Shown here piece after piece: positions 42,991 through 51,119 of a stretch of DNA of 64,000 nt. Under the pieces are notes generated by a model, which saw only the letters and a program-made list of their open reading frames with translations, ran no database searches and was not told the DNA's origin. The stretch comes from an uncultured Alcanivorax sp. (lineage in GTDB: Bacteria > Pseudomonadota > Gammaproteobacteria > Pseudomonadales > Alcanivoracaceae), in NCBI RefSeq assembly GCF_947258575.1, contig NZ_CAMYIV010000010.1:186001-250000 (forward strand), given 5' to 3'. The position numbers and the translations under genes are program-made. Every line of letters begins with the position of its first letter. Within the stretch, counting starts at the first letter, position 1.

Positions 42991-43674
42991 ATGACAGACT
43001 CCAAAAGCCCACTGATAGAGATCAATGCGCAAATTAGTGCATTTTGTGAGCAATCCGGCCGTAATTCCGACAGTGTGCAGCTTTTGGCGGTCAGTAAGAC
43101 CCGCACACCGGACGAGTTGGCCCGCCTGGCTGACCAGGGGCAGCGGCATTTCGGCGAAAACTATCTGCAGGAAGCCCTGGACAAGATAGCGGCACTGCAG
43201 GGCCGCGGCCTGGTGTGGCACTTCATCGGGCCGATTCAGTCCAACAAGACCCGCGATATCGCCGCTCACTTTGACTGGGTGCACTCGGTGGACCGGCTAA
43301 AAGTGGCTCGCCGCCTCAGTGAGCAGCGCCCGGCGGATCTGCCCCCGCTGAATGTCTGTATTCAGGTGAACGTGGACGACGAAGACAACAAGAGCGGTAT
43401 TGCGCTGGAGGCGGTGCCCGCCCTGGCCGCCGAGATCGTCACTCTGCCCAACCTTCGTCTGCGTGGCCTGATGGCCATTCCCCGGGCGGGCAGTGAGGAC
43501 AGCAGCCGGGGGGCTTTCCGACAGCTCGCCATGACACTGTCACAATTGCGCAATACAATGCCGTCCCTCGATACGCTCTCCATGGGCATGAGCGCGGATT
43601 ATGGCGTGGCCATCGAAGAAGGCGCCACCATCGTTCGGGTGGGCACCGCCCTGTTTGGTCCGCGCACCGCCTGA
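42991..43674 (+). CDS. YggS family PLP homeostasis protein
   Basis: Fold-type III PLP-binding protein (PLPBP/YggS) of 227 residues. It lacks racemase activity in characterised members and balances PLP and amino-acid pools. PLP lysine Lys36 in LLAVSKTRTPDE; HFGENYLQEAL, WHFIGPIQSNK and GMSADYGVAIEEGATIVRVG are diagnostic. ATG 42991 is chosen; an in-frame TTG at 42976 is possible. Neighbour order pilT-yggS-proC-yggT is common in gammaproteobacteria. Confidence 0.95.
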   Translation: MTDSKSPLIEINAQISAFCEQSGRNSDSVQLLAVSKTRTPDELARLADQGQRHFGENYLQEALDKIAALQGRGLVWHFIGPIQSNKTRDIAAHFDWVHSVDRLKVARRLSEQRPADLPPLNVCIQVNVDDEDNKSGIALEAVPALAAEIVTLPNLRLRGLMAIPRAGSEDSSRGAFRQLAMTLSQLRNTMPSLDTLSMGMSADYGVAIEEGATIVRVGTALFGPRTA

Positions 43675-43746
43675 CGACACCTGCAAGTATCGTCAGCGCA
43701 TCGAGACACCGTACGCGTTACAACACAAGACAAGGATTGCGCAGTT

Positions 43747-44556
43747 ATGGCACAGCAAAGCATCGGATTTATCGGCGCCGGTAACATGGCCACCAGCCTG
43801 GCCGGCGGCATGGTGGCGAAAGGAATTCGCCCCGCCCGCATCTGGATGAGTGACCCCTCCCGGGATCGCCTGGAAGAAGTCTCCCAGCTGCACCGTGTGC
43901 ACGTGAGCACCGAGAACCGTGATGTGGCCGGCCGGGTGGATGTGCTGGTGCTGGCGGTGAAACCGCAAATGATGCAGGCCGTGTGTGAAGATCTGCGTGA
44001 CCTGATTGCCGATCGCCAGCCGCTGGTGATCTCCATCGCTGCCGGTGTCACCGTGGCCAACCTGCGCAGCTGGCTGGGGGAGACGCCGATTGTGCGTTGC
44101 ATGCCCAACACGCCGTCGCTGGTCCAGGCCGGTGCCACTGGCCTGTATGCTGCCGAGGGCGTGAGCGATGAGCAGAAAGCCATGGCCAAGGACATCCTCG
44201 GCTCCGTGGGGCTGACCTTCTGGTTTGCCGAGGAAAAGGAACTGGATGCGGTCACCGCCGTCTCCGGCTCCGGCCCGGCCTACTTCTTCCTGTTGATGGA
44301 ATCGTTGATCGAAGCCGCCAAGGCGCAAGGGCTGGACCCGGCCACGGCCCGCCAGATGGTGCTGCAGACCGCCTGGGGTGCGGCGCAACTGGCTATCGCC
44401 AGCGAAGCGGGCCCGGATGTGCTGCGCCAGCAGGTCACCAGCCCCGGCGGCACCACCGCTGCGGCGCTGAATGTCTTCGAGGAAGCGGGCTTCCGCGAAC
44501 AGGTCCAGGCCGCCGTCGCCGCGGCGCGGGAGCGGTCGGAAGAGCTGGCGGGGTAA
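43747..44556 (+). CDS. proC: Pyrroline-5-carboxylate reductase
   Basis: Last step of proline synthesis: reduction of 1-pyrroline-5-carboxylate with NAD(P)H. 269 residues, with the Rossmann motif IGFIGAGNMATSLAGG at the N-terminus, VRCMPNTPSLVQAGATGLY, and the P5CR signature around VTSPGGTTAAALNVFEEAG. 72 bases after yggS and in the same direction. Confidence 0.96.
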   Translation: MAQQSIGFIGAGNMATSLAGGMVAKGIRPARIWMSDPSRDRLEEVSQLHRVHVSTENRDVAGRVDVLVLAVKPQMMQAVCEDLRDLIADRQPLVISIAAGVTVANLRSWLGETPIVRCMPNTPSLVQAGATGLYAAEGVSDEQKAMAKDILGSVGLTFWFAEEKELDAVTAVSGSGPAYFFLLMESLIEAAKAQGLDPATARQMVLQTAWGAAQLAIASEAGPDVLRQQVTSPGGTTAAALNVFEEAGFREQVQAAVAAARERSEELAG

Positions 44557-44714
44557 GAGCAGCTACAAGCTTCAAGCTACAAGGCGCGTGAAAGGTAGTC
44601 AGGTCTTGGCATGCTGTGCCCGCGTAGGTCGTTTGAGCGCGGGCACGGCCTTGTTGAAAAGAGGGGATATGACGTGTTGCAGCTTGCAGCTTGTAGCTTG
44701 CCCCTCGCAGCTTG
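44557..44714. repeat. Family D palindromic array between proC and yggT
   Basis: AGCTACAAGCTTCAAGCTAC (44561 on) is mirrored by GTTGCAGCTTGCAGCTTGTA (44677-44700). The 90-base centre reads like a transcription-stop region (GGCACGGCC). Period of about seven bases. It interrupts an otherwise conserved proC-yggT operon. Confidence 0.65.
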
Positions 44715-44769
44715 ATTTTCCTGTCCCAAGCCCCAAACTCTTCCCCTGTTGCGAACCACGGAGTAATCC

Positions 44770-45318
44770 ATGAACCCCCAGGGCGCCCTGTTTTTCCTGC
44801 TGGACTTTGTTTTCAGCGCCTACATCTTCATCGTACTGACCCGCTTTGTGCTGCAGCTGGCCCGGGCGGATTTCTATAATCCCATCTCCCAGTTCGTGCT
44901 CAAGGCCACCAACCCGCTGCTCAAACCCCTGCGTCGGGTGATTCCCGGTTACGGTGGGCTGGATATTGCCGCGCTGGTACTGGTGGTGGTGCTGATCATC
45001 CTCAAGACGGTGATCCTGTTGAGCATCCAGGTGGGAGGCTTCCCCAGCGGTATCGGTGCCGCCCTGGTGCTGCATGCCTTGCGGGAACTGGCCAGCCTGA
45101 TTCTCAATTATGTGTTCTGGACGGTGCTAATCCGCGTGCTGCTCAGCTGGGTGGCCCCGGACCCCTATAGTCCGGTGGTGCGGGTGATCGTGCAGATCAC
45201 CGAGCCGATCATGGCGCCGGTACGCAAATTGCTGCCGCCCATGGGAGGCTTCGATTTGAGTCCGCTGTTTGTGTTGCTGGGCATCCAGCTGTTACAGATC
45301 CTGTTCCAACTGCACTAA
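44770..45318 (+). CDS. YggT family membrane protein
   Basis: 182 residues made of two YGGT repeats of two helices each (FSAYIFIVLTRFVLQLARAD and FWTVLIRVLLSWVAPDPYSP). Role uncertain; proposed links to osmotic shock and cell-envelope processes in other bacteria. Same neighbourhood as in other gammaproteobacteria. GGAG lies seven to eight bases before the ATG. Confidence 0.9.
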   Translation: MNPQGALFFLLDFVFSAYIFIVLTRFVLQLARADFYNPISQFVLKATNPLLKPLRRVIPGYGGLDIAALVLVVVLIILKTVILLSIQVGGFPSGIGAALVLHALRELASLILNYVFWTVLIRVLLSWVAPDPYSPVVRVIVQITEPIMAPVRKLLPPMGGFDLSPLFVLLGIQLLQILFQLH

Positions 45319-45332
45319 GCATAGGGATCCAA

Positions 45333-45356
45333 GAAGGCGCCTCATGGCGCCTTTTT
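45333..45356 (+). terminator. Intrinsic terminator after yggT
   Basis: AAGGCGCC-TCAT-GGCGCCTTTTT, a perfect 8-bp stem and T run 15 bases past the stop codon. Confidence 0.9.
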
Positions 45357-45449
45357 CATGTCTGCATAAGAAATATTGTGCAAGGTTTTTACTTGCACCT
45401 GACAAGCGTATAAATAACGTCTGCGAAAATGTTGCCTGGAAAAGGAACG

Positions 45450-46922
45450 ATGATCATGGAAGAGGGGGTGGACCTGCGTCTGGTGGGCCTGAAGGAACTG
45501 CATCGGTTGTCATTGCTGGATGGTGCGGATAGCCGCGAGTTGTATCGACAGTATCTGGAAGTGGGTTGCCGCCTGCTGGGGTTGTCTGTCGGCATCATCA
45601 GTCGCGTGCAGGGCCAGGACTATCAGGTGCTGGCGGTGCAGTCTGGCAACGACGCCATCCGCACCGGTGACCATTTCGCCCTGGGCGATACCTATTGTGC
45701 TGAAGTGCTGGAAAAGCAGGGCTCAGTGGCGCTTTTCGATGTGGGCGCTCTGGAATCCATGCGCTCTCACCCCAGCTATACCGGCTTGAACCTGCAGGCT
45801 TATATCGCCACACCCATTCGGGTACAGGGTGACGTTGTCGGCACCCTGAACTTCAGTGACACCCGGCCCCGTCCGGAGCCCTTCAGCATGGAGGAAATGG
45901 AATTCCTGGAACTGATGGCCCTGTCTCTGGGCCATGGCCTGGAACGTTCCTGGCTGGAAACCCAGCGGGTGCGGGCGGTGGAAGACATGGAAACCAATGT
46001 GGCGCTGTTCGAGGGGGCATTCCGCCACGCCGCCATTGGCATGGCCATCGTCGCTCCCAATGGCCGCTGGTTGCGAGTCAACGAGGCGGTGAGTCAGATT
46101 GTCGGCTACAGCGATAGCGAGCTGCGCGAGATTGATTTCCAGGCCATCACCCATCCGGATGACCTGGAAAAGGATCTGGAGTATGTGGACAGCCTGCTGC
46201 GTGGCGAAGCCACCACCTACCGGATGAAAAAACGTTATACCCACAAGGATGGCCGCGAAGTGTGGGTATTGTTGGCGGTCTCGCTGGTGCGCAACAGTGA
46301 TGGCACTCCGCGCTATTTCCTCTCCCAGCTCGAAGACATCACCGCCCAGGTGAACGGCGAAATTGCCCTGCGCGAGCAGCGCGACGAATTGGAACAGCTC
46401 AACCGCGAACTGGCCGGCCTGGCCCGCCAGGATTCACTCACCGGCCTGAGTAACCGCCCGGTGATTCTGGAGCAGCTGCGCCAGCATCTGAAGCTGGGCC
46501 TGCGAACCCGCGAGCCCCTCTCGCTGGTCCTGGTGGAAGTGGGCAACCTGGACCAGCTGAACCAGCAGCATGGCCATGCTGCCGGCGATGATGCCCTGGT
46601 GGCAGTATCCGAGGCGTTGGACACGCTGGGTGGAAATCATGCCTGCCTGGGGCGCTTCACGGGTAAACAATTTCTGATGCTGCTGCCGGAGGCCGGTCTC
46701 AATCAGGCGGAGAGTGTGGCAGAGGATTGTCGCCAGACGGTGTTGTCTTTGCCCGAGGTGCCGGTACCCCTGACGGTGAGTCTTGGTGTGGCTACCCTGA
46801 TGCCGTGTGACGCGGATCAGGAAGACTACGGCTCTACGGACACTGCCCTGCAGGCGGTGGAGACCGCCCTTGCCGCCGCCCGTGAGGCGGGCAGGAACTG
46901 TTTCCGGACGGTGACGTTGTAG
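45450..46922 (+). CDS. GAF-PAS-degenerate GGDEF sensory protein
   Basis: About 490 soluble residues. A GAF domain (to about 165) is followed by PAS/PAC (about 185-310), a short coiled coil and a GGDEF-fold domain (from ARQDSLTGLSNRP). The catalytic motif is lost: the expected R-x-GGDEF reads RFTGKQF, and the metal-binding DxDxFK reads VEVGNLDQL. It therefore should not make cyclic di-GMP and may instead bind nucleotide or act by protein contacts. Starts at 45450 or 45456 are both preceded by AAGGA. Monocistronic. Confidence 0.85.
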   Translation: MIMEEGVDLRLVGLKELHRLSLLDGADSRELYRQYLEVGCRLLGLSVGIISRVQGQDYQVLAVQSGNDAIRTGDHFALGDTYCAEVLEKQGSVALFDVGALESMRSHPSYTGLNLQAYIATPIRVQGDVVGTLNFSDTRPRPEPFSMEEMEFLELMALSLGHGLERSWLETQRVRAVEDMETNVALFEGAFRHAAIGMAIVAPNGRWLRVNEAVSQIVGYSDSELREIDFQAITHPDDLEKDLEYVDSLLRGEATTYRMKKRYTHKDGREVWVLLAVSLVRNSDGTPRYFLSQLEDITAQVNGEIALREQRDELEQLNRELAGLARQDSLTGLSNRPVILEQLRQHLKLGLRTREPLSLVLVEVGNLDQLNQQHGHAAGDDALVAVSEALDTLGGNHACLGRFTGKQFLMLLPEAGLNQAESVAEDCRQTVLSLPEVPVPLTVSLGVATLMPCDADQEDYGSTDTALQAVETALAAAREAGRNCFRTVTL

Positions 46923-46926
46923 GGCG

Positions 46927-46998
46927 AAGATCAGCTACTAGCTGCGAGTTGCGAAGAGCAAACCGGTTTTGCCTTTCGCTTCTCGTAACTCGCGAAAC
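46927..46998. repeat. Family D palindrome
   Basis: AGCTACTAGCTGCGAGTTGC and its mirrored arm CTTCTCGTAACTCGCG around GCAAACCGGTTTTGCC. The centre is nearly identical to the one at about 31100. Confidence 0.65.
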
Positions 46999-47110
46999 CA
47001 CCTGCGTGAAGTCTCAGCCCTTGATGGCGGGGCCATCCCTTTCCGATCCCCCTTTCTGTTTTTTTGCCTGATCTGTTCCTGCCGTTCGCCGGGATACGCC
47101 CTGTATCATA

Positions 47111-47137
47111 TTGTAAGTTCCAAAAAGGAACCTACAA
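47111..47137. promoter_or_regulatory. 27-bp dyad, probable operator
   Basis: TTGTAAGTTCC-AAAAA-GGAACCTACAA: 11-bp arms with one mismatch, 40 bases before the thioesterase ATG. The size and spacing suit a dimeric winged-helix regulator such as HxlR or MarR. An ATG directly follows the dyad but opens no supported gene. Confidence 0.55.
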
Positions 47138-47176
47138 TGACTGGCATTCCCTACCTAAGGCAAACAGGACATTCCC

Positions 47177-47614
47177 ATGAACATTGCGACTCTGACCGGC
47201 CTGGAAATCATGCAGGCCTTCGCCGCCGGCAAACTGCCGCGCCCACCCATCTCCGAGACCATGCCCATGGAACCGGATCGGGTGGAAGAGGGCCGGGTGG
47301 TTTTCCTCGCTACCGCGGATGAACGCCACACCAATCCCCTGGGGGGCGTGCACGGCGGCTTTGCTGCCACGGTGCTGGACTCGGTCACTGGCTGTGCCAC
47401 CCACACCGTGCTGGCCGCTGGCGAGAGTTACGGCACCACCGATCTGAACATCAAGATGTGTCGGCCGCTGCCGTTCAACAAGACCCTGCGCGCGGAAGGC
47501 CGGGTGATCAATGTGGGCCGCAGCCTGGTGATCAGCGAAGGGCGCATCGAAGACGAAGACGGCAGACTCTATGCCCACGCCACCGCCACCTGCATGGTGA
47601 TCCGCCAGCGCTGA
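47177..47614 (+). CDS. PaaI-like hotdog thioesterase
   Basis: 145 residues of the PaaI/hydroxybenzoyl-CoA thioesterase group. The core motif NPLGGVHGGFAATVLDSVTGCA contains the conserved HGG and catalytic Asp region; LNIKMCRPLP follows. It probably cleaves aryl- or acyl-CoA in the cytoplasm. AGGA precedes the ATG. The dyad at 47111 may control it. Confidence 0.88.
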   Translation: MNIATLTGLEIMQAFAAGKLPRPPISETMPMEPDRVEEGRVVFLATADERHTNPLGGVHGGFAATVLDSVTGCATHTVLAAGESYGTTDLNIKMCRPLPFNKTLRAEGRVINVGRSLVISEGRIEDEDGRLYAHATATCMVIRQR

Positions 47615-47706
47615 GTGCCCGCCCCCGGGTTGTCTCTGCGCCTCGGCGGTGTAGCCTGAAGGCAGGGTCCGGCGACCCTGCCGGGCTTGTACCGGAAGGA
47701 GGTGCT

Positions 47707-48033
47707 ATGGAGACACAGTGGTTTGATCAGGGCTGGGGCCGTCTGGAGGACGATGGTCGGCTGGCCCGGGAAATGGAGCTGCGCAGCCGTCTGCTGATGA
47801 ACCTGCAACAGGGCATCACCGACAAGGGCTGGAATCGGGATCATGCCTGCCGCTGGCTGGATCTGCCCGGCACCCGGGTGGACGCGCTGCTGGCCGGCAA
47901 GATCGGGGCCTTCAGTCTGCACGAGCTGGCGACACTGATGGAGCAGGCCGATATCCACTGGCGGGTGTCAACGCGGGATCGCGCCCTGCTGGATCACCTG
48001 ATCCGCGAGCAACAGGCCGGTGTCGGCGCCTGA
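47707..48033 (+). CDS. Small XRE/HTH domain protein
   Basis: 108 residues with a Cro/C1-like helix-turn-helix (LMNLQQGITDKGWNRDHACRWLDLP and TRVDALLAGKIGAFSLHELATL in pieces) resembling the HTH_37/HigA-like fold of antitoxins and small regulators. No toxin gene is adjacent. GGAGG lies five bases before ATG 47707. Target unknown. Confidence 0.7.
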   Translation: METQWFDQGWGRLEDDGRLAREMELRSRLLMNLQQGITDKGWNRDHACRWLDLPGTRVDALLAGKIGAFSLHELATLMEQADIHWRVSTRDRALLDHLIREQQAGVGA

Positions 48034-48106
48034 TCCGAGCCTGCCTGCAGGCTCCTGTGGGGCTGAATAATAAGGTCGCTAGTCGGCTGGTGCGGGTCTG
48101 CCACTG

Positions 48107-49030
48107 TCACCACAGGCAGGGCGTCTTGCCCTGTTTCTCCTGGGAGGCCATCCAGTCGAGGATGCGCCCGCCCAACGGGCGTTGGGTGGCGTCGGCGGCC
48201 AGTGCCACGGCCTCGCGCAGGCCTTCAATATCGATGCCGGTGTTCAGGCCACAGCTTTCCAGCAGGTAGACCAGGTCTTCCGTGGCCATATTGCCGGTGG
48301 CACCTGGCGCGAAGGGGCAACCGCCCAGGCCGCCCACCGAGGCATCGAATTTTCTTACCCCCAGATCCGCGGCTTCCCAGGCCATGGCGGCGGCCAGCCC
48401 GCGGGTGTCGTGCAGGTGCACATAGAACCGTTCGGCCCCGAAGTCGCGAATCAATGGCGTCATGATGGCCTTCATCTGCTGCGGGTTGCCGGCGCCGATG
48501 GTGTCGGCAATGGCCACCTCGTCACTGCCGGCGGCGAACATGCGCTCGGCCAGCTGCCGGGGCAGGCTCTCGGGCACCGGGCCGTCGTAGGGGCAGGCGA
48601 AGGCGCCGGAGATATAGGTGCGCGTGGCAATGCCGTCTTTCCTGGCCGCCGCAATGATGGCCTCGCAGCTCTGCGCCGCCTGTTCCAGGCTCATGCGCAG
48701 GTTGCGTTCGTTGAAGGAATCCGTGGTGGACAGCACCAGCGCCACCGTGGGGTAGCCTGCTTCTTTGGCAAGCTGGTAGCCCTTCAGGTTGGGGACCAGG
48801 GCGGTGTAGTGCAGGTGGTCGCCCTGCGGCAGCAAGGGGGTGAGCGCGGCGGCGTCGGCCATCTGCGGAATGGCCTTGGGGCTGACAAAGCTCACCGGTT
48901 CCAGATAGCGCATACCGGCATCCACCAACAACCGGGCCAGCCGGGCCTTGGTGTCCGTGTCCACGGTCACCGGTTGGTTTTGCAGGCCGTCGCGGAGCCC
49001 TACTTCGTTGATGATTGCCTGGTCTGCCAT
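48107..49030 (-). CDS. Hydroxymethylglutaryl-CoA lyase
   Basis: Cleaves HMG-CoA to acetoacetate and acetyl-CoA, the last step of leucine and isoprenoid breakdown. 307 residues, TIM barrel with INEVGLRDGLQNQ, VSFVSPKAIPQMADA, HLHDTRGLA and the catalytic-loop cysteine in GLGGCPFAPGATGN. No other leucine pathway genes are adjacent, but acyl-CoA enzymes surround it. Related aldolase/lyases could share these motifs. Confidence 0.93.
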   Translation of the reverse strand: MADQAIINEVGLRDGLQNQPVTVDTDTKARLARLLVDAGMRYLEPVSFVSPKAIPQMADAAALTPLLPQGDHLHYTALVPNLKGYQLAKEAGYPTVALVLSTTDSFNERNLRMSLEQAAQSCEAIIAAARKDGIATRTYISGAFACPYDGPVPESLPRQLAERMFAAGSDEVAIADTIGAGNPQQMKAIMTPLIRDFGAERFYVHLHDTRGLAAAMAWEAADLGVRKFDASVGGLGGCPFAPGATGNMATEDLVYLLESCGLNTGIDIEGLREAVALAADATQRPLGGRILDWMASQEKQGKTPCLW

Positions 49031-49193
49031 TTGCGTTGCCGTGCTGCCAATTAAGGGGCGGACAGTTTGCCATCGTCGCCGGTCTGGCGCGAGTGGCCAG
49101 AACTGACAGGTTCTTGGTGGTTTCGGTTTTCAGTTCCCGGCCAGCCTGTGACAACAATAGCCCCCGAATACAAACAACAATCGGGAGCCAACC

Positions 49194-49820
49194 ATGAGCA
49201 GCCTGCCGGATTGCGCCATGCTCAAGCATGTGCACCACAGCGCCTACCGCTGCCGCGATGCGGAGCAGACCCGCTGGTTTTACGAGGATGTACTTGGCCT
49301 GCCGCTGACCCTGGCCATGGTCTTCGATGAAGAGCCGGGCACCGGGCGCAAGATCGACTACCTGCACCTGTTCTTCAAAATGGGTGACGACAACTTCATC
49401 GCCTTCTTCGATGCCCCGGAAGGCGCCGACGAAAAACTGTTCCGCCCGCGCAGCGCCTTCGACCTGCACCTGGCCTTTGAAGTGGACACCCGGGAAGAGC
49501 TGAAAGCCTGGCGTCGCCGCATCAACCAGGCCGGCCGCCCCTGCTTTGGGCCCATCGACCACGAGTTCATCCATTCCATCTATTTCTTCGACCCCAACGG
49601 CATCCCGCTGGAAATCACCATCAAGGACGCCAGCTATGAGGAAGTGGTGGCGGAAGACGCGGCCAACGCCCACAGCGTTCTCAAGGCATGGACCGAAAAG
49701 ACCCGTGCCCTGAAAGAGCAGACCTTCGGTGCCGACGCCCTGGATCTGCGCGGTATCGACATGAGCAAGACGGACTTTTCAAAACTGAAGGGCTCCAGCA
49801 ACAAGGACGCGCCGCAATGA
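49194..49820 (+). CDS. VOC (glyoxalase/bleomycin resistance/dioxygenase) superfamily protein
   Basis: 208 residues with a single VOC module to about residue 150. Metal-ligand type residues are in MLKHVHHSAYRCRDAEQ, AFDLHLAFEVDT and IPLEITIK. A charged C-terminal tail (ALDLRGIDMSKTDFSKLKG) is extra. Overlaps the following hydrolase by ATGA, so both probably act on one substrate. Reaction unknown. Confidence 0.85.
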   Translation: MSSLPDCAMLKHVHHSAYRCRDAEQTRWFYEDVLGLPLTLAMVFDEEPGTGRKIDYLHLFFKMGDDNFIAFFDAPEGADEKLFRPRSAFDLHLAFEVDTREELKAWRRRINQAGRPCFGPIDHEFIHSIYFFDPNGIPLEITIKDASYEEVVAEDAANAHSVLKAWTEKTRALKEQTFGADALDLRGIDMSKTDFSKLKGSSNKDAPQ

Positions 49821-50980
49821 GCAAGCATTATGACCGCACCCCCTATCTGGTGACCTTCACCGAACCATCCCGTTTCAAGGATACCTACGCCGGCCCCATG
49901 GATATGGTGGCGCTGGAGTCCCACCTGCTTACCCCGAAAAGCGGCCCGGGTAACACCGTGGTGATCTTCATGCACCCGGTGGGCGGCGGCGCCTACCTGC
50001 CCATGGTTTCGGCGCTGGCGAAAGCGGGGTTGTCGGTGATCTATTGCAACAGCCGCTACCGGGGCGCCGACAGCGCCCTGTTGATGGAAAAGGTAGTGGC
50101 GGACCTGGGCGCCTGCGTGCGAAATGCCAAAGAGCGACTGGGCTTTGAAAAGGTGGTGCTGGCGGGCTGGTCCGGCGGTGGCTCCCTGAGCCTGCTCTAT
50201 CAGGCGGAAGCGGAAGACCCGCAGATCACCGAGACCCCGGCCGGTGACCCCTATGACCTGACCGCCCGGAAACTGATTCCCGCCGACGGCATCATGCTGC
50301 TGGCCGCCCATGTGTCCCGGGCCATCACCATGACCGAATGGCTGGATCCGTCCGTGCTGGATGAGAACAACCCGGAGCAGCGGGACCGGGACCTGGATAT
50401 CTACCATCCGGACTGCCCCAACCAGCCGCCCTACAGCGAAGATTTTGTGGCCCGCTTCCGCCAGGCGCAGATCGACCGCAACCGGCGCATCACCGACTGG
50501 GTGAAAAGCAAGCTGGCGGACTTTCGTGCCCGGGGCCTGGCCAACGAGGAGTACGGCTTTATCGTCCACCGCACCATGTGCGACGTGCGCTGGCTGGACC
50601 CGCAGCAGGACCCTAACGAGCGTACCCCCGGCACCTGTTATCTGGGCGACCCGCAGACCGTCAACAACGGCCCGGTGGCCCTGGCCCGCTTCAACACCCT
50701 GCGCGGCTGGCTGAGCCAGTGGAGCTATGACGATTCCCGCGCCAACGGCCCGGCCTGCGCCGGGCGCATCCGCGTGCCCGCCCTGGTGATTGGTAATACC
50801 GCAGACAATGCCTGCACCCCCAGCCATACCCGTCGGCTCTTCGACGGGTTCCAATCAGGTCAAGCCACCCTGCGCGAGGTGGCCGGGGCTAACCACTACT
50901 ACTTCGGGCAGAACGACAAACTGGTTGAAGCGGTGGAGCACTGTACGACCTGGCTGCAAGAGCAGGGGCTGCTTTCCTAG
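49817..50980 (+). CDS. Alpha/beta hydrolase
   Basis: 387 residues. The nucleophile elbow is GWSGGG (Ser), preceded by the oxyanion loop FMHPVGGGAYLPMV. The final conserved His is in AGANHYYFG, and the acid in GNTADNACTP. Similar to uncharacterised peptidase/esterase-like hydrolases that pair with VOC proteins. The start ATG 49817 overlaps the VOC stop. No signal peptide, so cytoplasmic. Confidence 0.85.
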   Translation: MSKHYDRTPYLVTFTEPSRFKDTYAGPMDMVALESHLLTPKSGPGNTVVIFMHPVGGGAYLPMVSALAKAGLSVIYCNSRYRGADSALLMEKVVADLGACVRNAKERLGFEKVVLAGWSGGGSLSLLYQAEAEDPQITETPAGDPYDLTARKLIPADGIMLLAAHVSRAITMTEWLDPSVLDENNPEQRDRDLDIYHPDCPNQPPYSEDFVARFRQAQIDRNRRITDWVKSKLADFRARGLANEEYGFIVHRTMCDVRWLDPQQDPNERTPGTCYLGDPQTVNNGPVALARFNTLRGWLSQWSYDDSRANGPACAGRIRVPALVIGNTADNACTPSHTRRLFDGFQSGQATLREVAGANHYYFGQNDKLVEAVEHCTTWLQEQGLLS

Positions 50981-51119
50981 CCAGACAAAGCTCCAACAGG
51001 TAAGGGCGCGGCCAATTGTGAATTCTCTTCACACCTTGTCTGACAGTCATACCAGCGCCGCTTCATCCGCCCCGGCACTGGCCTAGCGTCGGTAAAAACA
51101 ACAACGGAGTAATTACGGG

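Noticed and set aside
46969-47322. Frame whose internal ATG at 47138 directly follows the 27-bp dyad
   Set aside because: The frame runs into the thioesterase gene out of phase and shows no family features, although the ATG placement is suggestive of a lost gene.
49688-49816. Longer start for the alpha/beta hydrolase gene
   Set aside because: The extension lies within the VOC gene in another frame; ATG 49817 with the ATGA overlap gives the natural start.
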